Source: JAJZRJ01 sp040757055 (GTDB lineage Bacteria > Desulfobacterota > Desulfobulbia > Desulfobulbales > Desulfurivibrionaceae). From it: a stretch of 64,000 nt of DNA. Shown here piece by piece: positions 24,120 through 33,005 of this stretch. How positions within the stretch are numbered: the stretch's first letter is position 1; each line of letters begins with the position of its first letter. The stretch spans positions 85,530 to 149,529 of the forward strand of contig JBFLXY010000007.1 in assembly GCA_040757055.1 (NCBI GenBank), in the 5' to 3' direction. The notes beneath the pieces are model-generated. The model saw only the letters and a program-made list of their open reading frames with translations, did no database searches and was not told where the DNA came from. The translations under genes were made by a program, and so were the position numbers.

Positions 24120-25451
24120 ATGACGGAACAGGCCGATTTGCTGGTGAGCGGCAGCCACCTGTTGCCCATGGACGAGGCAGGGCAGGTGGTGGCGGAAGGT
24201 GCGGTGGCCATCTGCGGCGACACCATCGTGGCGGTGGGGAAGGCGGCGGAACTCGCGGCTCGCTACCCGCGGGCCAAACGGCTCCACACCCCGTACGGCC
24301 TCATCATGCCGGGGCTCATCAACACCCACACCCACGCCCCCATGGCCTGTTTCCGCGGCCTGGCCGACGACCTGCCGCTCATGACCTGGCTCACCGAGTA
24401 CATCTTCCCGGCCGAGTCCAAGCTCACCCGCGAGATCGTCTACCACTCCACCCTGCTTTCCATTGCCGAGATGATCAAATCCGGCACCACCAGCTTCTGC
24501 GACATGTACCTCTTTGCCAGGGAGGTGGCCGCGGCCGCCAAGGCGAGCGGCATGCGGGCGTGGATCGGCGAGGTGCTCTACGACTTCCCTTCGCCCAATT
24601 ACGGCGAACCTGAAAACGGCTTTGCCTACGTGGAGGAGCTGTTCGCGCACTACCAGGGCGACCGGTGCATCACCATCACCGCGGACCCCCATGCCGTCTA
24701 TACCTGCTCGCCGGCCCTGCTCCAGCGGTTGCACACCATGGCGGAGCGGCACGAGGCCCTTTATGTGATCCATCTCTCCGAGACGAAAGACGAGGTGGCG
24801 GGCTGTTTGAAGCAATACGGGGTGCGGCCGGTGGCCCACCTCGACCGGCTGGGGGTGCTTGATGGCCGGGTGGTGGCGGACCACTGCGTGGAGCTGACCA
24901 GCGAGGAGATCGACCTGCTGGCCGAACGGGGCGTGCGGGTGGCCCACTGCCCGGAGAGCAACCTGAAGCTTGCCTCCGGCATTGCCCCGGTGCCGGAGCT
25001 GCTCGCGGCCGGCGCCATTGTGGGTCTTGGCACCGACGGCGCGGCCAGCAACAACGACGTGGACATGTTCGGCGAGATGGACACCGCCGCGAAAATCCAC
25101 AAGGTGCACCGCCTCGACCCTACGCTGATGTCTGCTGAAACCGTGGTCGCCATGGCCACCCGTGGCGGCGCCAAGGTGCTGGGCGCGGAAACAATGATCG
25201 GCTCCCTCGAGGTGGGCAAGAAGGCGGACCTCATCGTCCTCGACCTCGACCAGCCCCACCTCACCCCCCTCTACCACATCCCCTCGCACCTCGTTTACGC
25301 GGCCAGGGGCGGCGATGTGGTCCATTCCGTCATCAACGGCCAGGTGGTGATGCAGGATCGCAGACTGCTGACCCTGGACGAACCCGTTATTTTGGCCAAG
25401 GCCAACGAGATCGCCGCGCAGATCCAAGATATTGTCGCCCGGAAAGGCTAG
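24120..25451 (+). CDS. mtaD: 5'-methylthioadenosine/S-adenosylhomocysteine deaminase
   Basis: A 443-residue amidohydrolase. Metal ligands are visible in INTHTHAPM near residue 67, the HLSETKDE block, VVADHCVELT and GLGTDGAASNNDVDMF near residue 303. It deaminates MTA or SAH to the inosyl products, which the upstream phosphorylase could then cleave. Start 24120 follows AAGGAC; the in-frame codons before it are the tail of punA read in another frame. Substrate preference among MTA, SAH and 5'-deoxyadenosine cannot be decided from sequence. Confidence 0.9.
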   Translation: MTEQADLLVSGSHLLPMDEAGQVVAEGAVAICGDTIVAVGKAAELAARYPRAKRLHTPYGLIMPGLINTHTHAPMACFRGLADDLPLMTWLTEYIFPAESKLTREIVYHSTLLSIAEMIKSGTTSFCDMYLFAREVAAAAKASGMRAWIGEVLYDFPSPNYGEPENGFAYVEELFAHYQGDRCITITADPHAVYTCSPALLQRLHTMAERHEALYVIHLSETKDEVAGCLKQYGVRPVAHLDRLGVLDGRVVADHCVELTSEEIDLLAERGVRVAHCPESNLKLASGIAPVPELLAAGAIVGLGTDGAASNNDVDMFGEMDTAAKIHKVHRLDPTLMSAETVVAMATRGGAKVLGAETMIGSLEVGKKADLIVLDLDQPHLTPLYHIPSHLVYAARGGDVVHSVINGQVVMQDRRLLTLDEPVILAKANEIAAQIQDIVARKG

Positions 25452-25524
25452 GGCACCCGATATGCCCTGGCCGGTTCCGGCATGCGGGCGCGGTTGTCGC
25501 TGTGATCAGAACAGGAGGCATCGT

Positions 25525-26124
25525 ATGCGGTGGAAGATTCCTTTTTTGGTGCTTTTCATGCTGCTGGCGGGTGGTTTTGCTGCCGTGGCCCACGAGAAGG
25601 AAAGAGATCAGGCCGTCGTGGTGGACGCCGACGGCACCCAGCAGCGCGTGGCGGAGCAGCAAGGCACCTCTCCGGCCGGGCCGCCTTTGCCTCCCTGGGC
25701 CAAGCAATTGATGCCCTACCTGGCCTTGGGCCACGGGGGCTTCAATCTGCTGGTCTTTGGCTTTTTTGTCCGTCAGGGGTGGTTGGGGTTCGGCATTCGG
25801 CAGGCACGGCAACAGGGTCTGGCGCTACCGCTTGCCATTGTCAGGCAGCACCGGCAAATCGGACCGCTGCTCGCCCTGGCAGCAGCCTTGGGCTTTCTGG
25901 CAGGGGCAGGTTTGGCCTTGGTCCACGAGGGACGGTTGGGCGAACATCCCCTGCATCTGGCGGTGGGGGTGGTGCTCATGCTGGTGCTTGCCGCCCTCTA
26001 CGCCTCGTCGCGGCGGGTCATCGGGTCGGCCGCTGCCGTTCGCACCTTCCATGCCGCCCTTGGCCTGCTGCTTTTGCTGCTCTACCTTGCCCAGAGCCTC
26101 TTGGGCGTGGGGATTTTGCTGTGA
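25525..26124 (+). CDS. Four-helix membrane protein with conserved histidines, function unknown
   Basis: A 199-residue protein with a cleavable or anchoring N-terminal hydrophobic segment (about 5-22). A short hydrophilic linker of about 40 residues follows, then four transmembrane helices. Histidines sit near helix ends (LGHGGFN, RQHRQIG, HEGRLGEHPLHL, RTFHAALG). This resembles cytochrome b561-like/DUF4079 membrane domains that may bind heme, but the resemblance is only by layout. AGGAGG lies a few bases before the start. It follows mtaD by 73 bases with no obvious functional link. Confidence 0.6.
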   Translation: MRWKIPFLVLFMLLAGGFAAVAHEKERDQAVVVDADGTQQRVAEQQGTSPAGPPLPPWAKQLMPYLALGHGGFNLLVFGFFVRQGWLGFGIRQARQQGLALPLAIVRQHRQIGPLLALAAALGFLAGAGLALVHEGRLGEHPLHLAVGVVLMLVLAALYASSRRVIGSAAAVRTFHAALGLLLLLLYLAQSLLGVGILL

Positions 26125-26183
26125 AATGACCGGGGCGCCGGGGAAGGCAGATCGTCTGCTGCCAAACCCTCCAGTCTTCCCGC

Positions 26184-26212
26184 TTGCCGGCCGGAGAAAA
26201 TTCGGCTAGAAG
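26184..26212 (+). promoter_or_regulatory. Candidate promoter for the DUF3334 gene
   Basis: TTGCCG (26184-26189) and TAGAAG (26207-26212) are 17 bases apart, about 70 bases upstream of the ATG at 26281. A small hairpin (GACGC/GCGTC) lies in the leader. Confidence 0.35.
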
Positions 26213-26280
26213 GGGTGAGACGCCCCGCATGGGAGCGTCGCCATCACGGCCGTTATCAGATCAACGCAAGGGACACCAGC

Positions 26281-26820
26281 ATGCACCACGACAAACCCGC
26301 CACCATCGACACCGTTGCCAGTCTCTTCTGCCAGGCCACCAAGAAGACCCTGGACAAGGGCACCGGCAAGAGCATCAAGTATTCCAACACCCTGCAATCC
26401 ATCCCCAAGGTGAGCCTGCGGCCGGAACTGGGCTGCTTTGTCCAGTTCACCGGCGACTACAACGGCCTGGTGGTGATGAATTTTTCCGCCGATGCCGCCA
26501 TGGAACTCTACCGCAGCTACATGCTCACCATGGGGCTGCCGGAGAGCGAGCTGGCCAAGGACTACACCTCGGCCGAGGTGGTGGACACCATGGGCGAGAT
26601 GACCAACCAGATCATGGGAAGGTCGCTCCGCATGGTGGAGAGCAAGTTCGACCTGGTGGCCAACATGGGCCAGCCCAAGGCCATTGCCCTCAATAGCGCC
26701 ATCACCCTCACCCCGGACTCCGAGTTTCAGGACAACCGCCGCCTGGTCTTCAGCCTGGAAACCTACCGTTTTTCCATGGAGCTGGCCATGGAGCGCACCG
26801 AGTTCGTCCCGATGAAATAA
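26281..26820 (+). CDS. DUF3334 / CheX-like protein
   Basis: A 179-residue protein matching the DUF3334 pattern as I remember it: an N-terminal Ser/Thr-rich helix, FVQFTGDYNGLVVMNFSADAAMELYRSYMLTMGL, VDTMGEMTNQIMG, QPKAIALNS and the end LAMERTEFVP. The E..N pair in GEMTNQI is like the catalytic pair of CheX/CheC/FliY phosphatases, so dephosphorylation of a response regulator is a reasonable guess. No che gene is adjacent; the CheA-type gene is 24 kb away. AAGGGA precedes the start. Confidence 0.8.
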   Translation: MHHDKPATIDTVASLFCQATKKTLDKGTGKSIKYSNTLQSIPKVSLRPELGCFVQFTGDYNGLVVMNFSADAAMELYRSYMLTMGLPESELAKDYTSAEVVDTMGEMTNQIMGRSLRMVESKFDLVANMGQPKAIALNSAITLTPDSEFQDNRRLVFSLETYRFSMELAMERTEFVPMK

Positions 26821-26849
26821 CTGCCGGCCCACATCGGTTGCCACGCCAG

Positions 26850-26877
26850 GGCCGGCCATTGCCGGCCTTCGCTTTTT
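26850..26877 (+). terminator. Intrinsic terminator after the DUF3334 gene
   Basis: A 7-bp GC stem (GGCCGGC/GCCGGCC) with a four-base loop is followed five bases later by TTTTT. It lies 30 bases after the DUF3334 stop. Confidence 0.6.
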
Positions 26878-26903
26878 GGCGGCTGGCGCGATGTGTTTCG
26901 CCC

Positions 26904-26932
26904 TTTCCAAGTGGCTGCTGGTGCATTATAGT
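26904..26932 (+). promoter_or_regulatory. Candidate promoter for mrp and following genes
   Basis: TTTCCA (26904-26909) and TATAGT (26927-26932) are separated by 17 bases, directly after the terminator and 68 bases before the mrp start. Confidence 0.5.
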
Positions 26933-26999
26933 TGCGCCAGTTCCTGATCATGAGCACAGATTCTGTCGTTTCAATAAAGAGTGGTGTGGAGGTTTCAGT

Positions 27000-27956
27000 A
27001 TGACAACGGCGTGCAGTTCCAAGTGTGGCGGCAAAACGCAAACCTGCGGTTCGGCCGATGCGGCGGTGGCCCAGCAGAACGTGGCCATCGACCAGTCCCT
27101 CGGCCGCATCCGTCACAAGATTCTGGTGATGAGCGGCAAGGGCGGGGTGGGCAAGAGCACGGTGTCGGTCAACGTGGCCATCGGCCTGGCCAAGAAGGGC
27201 TACAAGGTCGGCCTCATGGACGTGGACCTGCACGGCCCGGACATCGTCCGCATGCTCAACATGCACGGCCGCATGGAAGGCGAGCTGACCAAGGAGGGCA
27301 AGATGCCGCCCATGCAGTACAGCGAGAACCTCAAGGTGATGTCGCTGGAAAGCATGATGGAGAACCGCGACGAGGCCATCATCTGGCGCGGCCCGCTGAA
27401 GAACCAGGCGATCCGCCAGTTCATCGCCGACGTGGCGTGGGGCGACCTCGACTATCTGGTGATCGATGCGCCGCCGGGCACCGGCGACGAGCCCATGACC
27501 GTGGCCCACACCATCAAAGACGCCAAGGCCCTGGTGGTGACCACACCGCAGCAGGTGGCCCTGGCCGACGTGCGCAAGTCGATCAACTTCTGCAAGCACG
27601 TGAAGATGGCGATCTTGGGTCTCGTTGAGAACATGAGCGGCTTCATCTGCCCCCACTGCGACAAGCCGGTGGAGATTTTCAAGACCGGCGGCGGCGAAGC
27701 GCTGGCCAAGGAGTTCGGCCTGAAGTTTCTCGGCCGCATTCCGGTGGACCCCAAGGTGGTGATGGCCGGCGACGACGGCACCCCCTATCTTTCCTCCGGC
27801 GCTGCCAGCCAGACCACCGCCGCCTTTGAAGAGATGCTCGCCAGGGTGGAGGAGGAGCTGCCGGCCAAAGGGCCGCTGGCCCCCCCGCTGGCCATGGCCG
27901 GTGGCGGCTGCGCCTGCGGGCCGACTGGTTGCGACCCGAACAAGTGCAACTGCTAG
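27000..27956 (+). CDS. Mrp/NBP35-type Fe-S cluster carrier ATPase
   Basis: A 318-residue P-loop ATPase. The deviant Walker A is MSGKGGVGKST near residue 44, Walker B/switch is VIDAPPGTGDEP near 154, and the bridging cysteines are in GFICPHCD near 218. In addition there is an N-terminal Cys cluster (C5, C9, C16), as in NBP35, and a Cys-rich C-terminal tail (CACGPTGCDPNKCNC). These could hold a second cluster or metal. The role would be assembly or transfer of Fe-S clusters in the cytoplasm. GGAGG lies nine bases before the start. Confidence 0.92.
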   Translation: MTTACSSKCGGKTQTCGSADAAVAQQNVAIDQSLGRIRHKILVMSGKGGVGKSTVSVNVAIGLAKKGYKVGLMDVDLHGPDIVRMLNMHGRMEGELTKEGKMPPMQYSENLKVMSLESMMENRDEAIIWRGPLKNQAIRQFIADVAWGDLDYLVIDAPPGTGDEPMTVAHTIKDAKALVVTTPQQVALADVRKSINFCKHVKMAILGLVENMSGFICPHCDKPVEIFKTGGGEALAKEFGLKFLGRIPVDPKVVMAGDDGTPYLSSGAASQTTAAFEEMLARVEEELPAKGPLAPPLAMAGGGCACGPTGCDPNKCNC

Positions 27957-27996
27957 GAATTCTGGCGGGACGAGTTCGGCCCGTGAAGGGGGAAAA

Positions 27997-28635
27997 ATGC
28001 TGATCAAACAGATGGTGGTGGGTGCCATGGGCGTCTGCTGCTATGTGGTGGCCTGCGAGGAGACCAAAGAGGGGCTCGTCATCGATGCCGGCGGCAACGA
28101 GCAGGATATCCTCGATTACTGCCAGCGCCAGGGGCTCACGATAAAATATATCGTCGGCACCCATGGCCATCCCGACCATGTCTGCGGCAACGCGAAGATC
28201 AAGGCCGCCACCGGCGCCAGGATAGTGCTCCATGCCGAGGATGCCGCCTTCTTTGGCGACCCGCAGGTGCGGGAATACTTTTCCATGCTGGGGCTGCCGC
28301 CCTCGCCGCTGGCCGACCAGGTGGTGCGGGACGGCGATACCCTCACCGTCGGTACCGTGCATCTCACCGTGCTCCATACCCCTGGCCACACGCCGGGCGG
28401 CATCTGCCTCTACAGCGCGCCGCACCTCTTTAGCGGCGACACCCTTTTCGTTGGCGGCGTCGGCCGCACCGATTTCCCCGGCGGGGATACCCGCCAGCTC
28501 ATGGAGTCCCTCAAGCAAAAAATTCTCACCCTGCCGCCGGAAACGGTGGTCTGGCCGGGCCATGGCTACGGCGGCTCGCGTTCCACCATCGCCGACGAGG
28601 CCCGCGACAATCCTTATCTCAGCGGAGGCTGGTAG
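27997..28635 (+). CDS. MBL-fold metallohydrolase (glyoxalase II-like)
   Basis: A 212-residue metallo-beta-lactamase-fold hydrolase. The metal motif THGHPDHVCG is near residue 55, then HTPGHTPGG near 128, GDTLFVGGVGRTDFPGG near 147 and a final PGHG. This is the GloB/YcbL-like thioesterase group; a glutathione- or other-thiol thioester substrate is likely but unproven. AAGGGGGAAAA precedes the start, and selB begins three bases after the stop, so the two are co-transcribed. Confidence 0.88.
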   Translation: MLIKQMVVGAMGVCCYVVACEETKEGLVIDAGGNEQDILDYCQRQGLTIKYIVGTHGHPDHVCGNAKIKAATGARIVLHAEDAAFFGDPQVREYFSMLGLPPSPLADQVVRDGDTLTVGTVHLTVLHTPGHTPGGICLYSAPHLFSGDTLFVGGVGRTDFPGGDTRQLMESLKQKILTLPPETVVWPGHGYGGSRSTIADEARDNPYLSGGW

Positions 28636-28638
28636 GCG

Positions 28639-30558
28639 ATGCGCGAGGTCGTGCTCGGCACCGCCGGCCATGTCGATCATGGCAAGACCAGCTTTGTCAG
28701 GGCTCTGACCGGCATCGACACCGACCGGCTCAAGGAGGAGAAGGCGCGCGGCATCACCATCGAGCTCGGGTTTGCCTACCTCGATCTCCCTTGCGGCCAT
28801 CGCCTTGGCATCGTCGATGTGCCGGGCCATGAGCGCTTCGTGAAAAACATGGTGGCGGGTGCTGCTGGCATCGACCTGGTCGCCTTCATCGTCGCGGCGG
28901 ACGAGGGCATCATGCCCCAGACCCGCGAGCATTTTGAGATCTGCAGGCTCCTCGGCGTCAAACGCGGCCTCATCGTCATCACCAAGAAAGACATGGTGGA
29001 GCCTGACTGGCTGGCGCTGGTGCAGGAAGAGGTGCGCGGTTTTCTCGCCGGCAGCTTCCTGGCCGAGGCCCCCATGGTGACGGTTTCCGCCGTGACCGGC
29101 GAAGGGATGGACGAGGCGCGGAAGGTGATCGACCATCTGGTGCGGGAGAGCGACTTTGCCGAGGCGTACGGCCCTTTCCGGCTGCCGGTGGACCGGGTCT
29201 TCACCATGAAGGGCTTTGGCGTGGTGGTGACCGGCTCCTCCATTGCCGGCCGCATCAAGGTGGGCGAGGAGGTGGTCTTCTATCCCCGCGGCGTGGCCGG
29301 CAGGATCCGCGGCATCCAGGTGCATGGCCAGGAGCGCCAGGAAGTGGAAGCGGGCAACCGTACCGCCATCAACGTGCAGGGGGTGGAGAAGGAGCAGGCG
29401 GTACGCGGCGACGTGCTCGCCTCGCCCGGCTGCCTCCAGCCGTCGCTGCGGCTCGACGCCGATCTGCTCTACCTTTCCATGAACAGCAAGCCGCTCAAAA
29501 ACCGGGCCCGGGTGCGGCTCCATCTCGGCACCGCCGAAATCATGGCCAGGGTGGTGCTGCTTGAGGCGGATGAACTCGCGCCCGGCAGCCGGGCCGATGT
29601 GCAGCTTCTGCTCGAAGAGGAGGCCAGCGTCTGGCCCGGCGACCATTATGTGATCCGCAGCTATTCGCCGGTCCATACCATCGGCGGCGGCGAGATCTGG
29701 AACTGTTCGCCGCCCCGGCGGCGGCGCTACAAGGAGATCAACCAGCGCGCTTTTGCCCTCTACCGCTCCGGCTCTCAGGAGGATCTGGCCCTGTTCCATC
29801 TGGAGGAGGGCGGGCTCGCCGGCGTGCCCATGGCCGAGTTGTCGGTAAAGCTGGGTCTTTTTGGCAAGCGGCTCAAGAAGGTGATGGACCCCCTGCTCAC
29901 CAATCGCCGGGTGATCATGGTCGATTCCGAGCGGCAGCGGCTCATCGCCGCCACGGTGCTCGATACCCTGGTCGGCCAGGTGGAGACGCTGCTGGCCGAC
30001 TTCCATCGCCAGCAGCCGATGAAGCAGGGGCTGCCGCTCGAGGAGCTGCGCAGCCGGCTGCATCGCGCTCTGGATCAGCGACTCTTCCAGTTGCTGCTGA
30101 GCGAATTGGGCAAGAGGGGGGTGACGGTACTCGATGCCACCACCATCCGGCTGGCGACCCATCAGGTTTCTCTGGCTGCCGACGCCGAGGCCCTGCGGGT
30201 CGAAATGACGCACTGCTACCGCGAGGCCGGTCTTGCTGCTCCCACGGTCAAGGAGGTGCGCGACCGCTTTGCCACCTATCCCGCCAAGCTGGTGCAGGAG
30301 GTGCAGGAGGTGCTGGTGCGGGAAGGGCAGCTGGTCAAGGTCTCGGAGGATTTGTACTTTGACGCCGCGGCCCTTGCCAGCCTCAAGGAAAAGATGACCG
30401 CCTTCATCCGCCAGGAGGGGGAGATCGACGCCCCGCGCTTCAAGGATTTGACCGGGCTGACCCGCAAATTCTCCATTCCGCTCCTGGAGTACTTCGACAG
30501 GATCAAGCTCACCATCCGGGTGGGCGACAAGCGCATCCTGCGCGACCGCAATGCCTGA
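28639..30558 (+). CDS. selB: Selenocysteine-specific elongation factor
   Basis: A 639-residue translation GTPase that delivers Sec-tRNA to UGA codons next to a SECIS hairpin. G1 is GTAGHVDHGKTS, the switch region is EKARGITIELGFAY, G3 DVPGHE, and G4 appears as TKKD (ITKKDM). EF-Tu-like domains II and III follow. The C-terminal ~250 residues are the winged-helix repeats that bind the SECIS. Presence implies selenoproteins elsewhere in the genome. The stop codon is itself TGA and lies in the same frame as the downstream hflX (see finding). Confidence 0.96.
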   Translation: MREVVLGTAGHVDHGKTSFVRALTGIDTDRLKEEKARGITIELGFAYLDLPCGHRLGIVDVPGHERFVKNMVAGAAGIDLVAFIVAADEGIMPQTREHFEICRLLGVKRGLIVITKKDMVEPDWLALVQEEVRGFLAGSFLAEAPMVTVSAVTGEGMDEARKVIDHLVRESDFAEAYGPFRLPVDRVFTMKGFGVVVTGSSIAGRIKVGEEVVFYPRGVAGRIRGIQVHGQERQEVEAGNRTAINVQGVEKEQAVRGDVLASPGCLQPSLRLDADLLYLSMNSKPLKNRARVRLHLGTAEIMARVVLLEADELAPGSRADVQLLLEEEASVWPGDHYVIRSYSPVHTIGGGEIWNCSPPRRRRYKEINQRAFALYRSGSQEDLALFHLEEGGLAGVPMAELSVKLGLFGKRLKKVMDPLLTNRRVIMVDSERQRLIAATVLDTLVGQVETLLADFHRQQPMKQGLPLEELRSRLHRALDQRLFQLLLSELGKRGVTVLDATTIRLATHQVSLAADAEALRVEMTHCYREAGLAAPTVKEVRDRFATYPAKLVQEVQEVLVREGQLVKVSEDLYFDAAALASLKEKMTAFIRQEGEIDAPRFKDLTGLTRKFSIPLLEYFDRIKLTIRVGDKRILRDRNA

Positions 30559-30618
30559 GCACGGAGACCGTCCATCAGCACCATAAGCGGCAATACCGGC
30601 GGACTCAAAACCGCGCAG

Positions 30619-32229
<1,611 letters not shown>

Positions 32230-32417
32230 TCCCCCCTCCTTGGCCGGTCGTGGTCTAACGTTCTGATTTGCTCGCAAAAATTCCTTTTGCCGGGTATAAG
32301 ATGGTGTGAACCCGCGCTCGGGGGCGACCCTGATGCGCGTTTTTGTATGGCAACCCCGACAACCGGCCGCTGCCGGGCTTCTTTTGCCCGGCGCGGATGC
32401 AACAAGGATCAACGGAC

Positions 32418-33005
32418 GTGAGGCGCTTTTGGCATTCCATGGCCCGCGGCAGGAAGTGGCTGCTGCTTTTTCTGCTGCTGCCCGTCGGCCTGCCCGTTGC
32501 GGCGGAGGCGGCCAGGCAGGCTACCATCGACGAGGTGATCGTCACCAATTCGAGCCGGGAGGTGCTGCTCTATCTGGCGGTGCGCAATGCCTTTACTCCG
32601 GAGATGGAAAAAGGGGTGCAGAGCGGCATCCCGGTGACCTTCACCTTTTATGTCGAGCTCTACCGGCACCGCAGCGGCTGGCTCGACCAGAAGGTGGTGA
32701 TCCGCAGTTTCGAGCACATCCTGACCTACGACACCCTGAAGGACGAGTACCGCATCGTGTATGGCGAACACAACGGCAAGACCGTGATCGTCAAGACCAT
32801 GGCCCAGGCGCGGGAGCTGATGGCCCAGGTCAACGGCTTTGTCCTGAGCCCCCTCTCCGCCCTGATGGCGGACGCCGAATATACGCTCAAGATCAAGGCG
32901 CGTCTGGCGGAAAAGACGCTGCCCCTCTCTTTCCATTACGTCATCCCCTTCTGGAGCCTGTGGGATTTTGAAACCGACTGGTATTCCATACAGTTCCGCT
33001 ACTGA
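32418..33005 (+). CDS. DUF4390 exported protein
   Basis: A protein of about 195 residues with a signal peptide (basic RRFWHSMARGRK, then LLLFLLLPVGLPVAAEA) and a mature beta-rich domain: VTFTFYVELYRHRSGWLDQ, then YTLKIKARLAEKTLPLSFHYVIPFWSLWDFETDWY. These are the DUF4390 hallmarks. The family sits next to ntrY in many Desulfobacterota and Proteobacteria, as here. Start is uncertain: GTG 32418 has AAGGA nine bases upstream, while ATG 32439 would give a shorter n-region. The 188-base gap before it holds a possible TATAAG box near 32299 and a 7-bp hairpin near 32373-32393, but nothing firm. Confidence 0.8.
   Translation: MRRFWHSMARGRKWLLLFLLLPVGLPVAAEAARQATIDEVIVTNSSREVLLYLAVRNAFTPEMEKGVQSGIPVTFTFYVELYRHRSGWLDQKVVIRSFEHILTYDTLKDEYRIVYGEHNGKTVIVKTMAQARELMAQVNGFVLSPLSALMADAEYTLKIKARLAEKTLPLSFHYVIPFWSLWDFETDWYSIQFRY

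Noticed and set aside
28639..30558. A selenoprotein gene near selB
   Set aside because: No known selenoprotein family with an in-frame TGA was found in the window.
32373..32393. A 7-bp GC hairpin upstream of DUF4390 as terminator of hflX
   Set aside because: No T-run follows, and it lies close to the DUF4390 ribosome site; it may be only leader structure.
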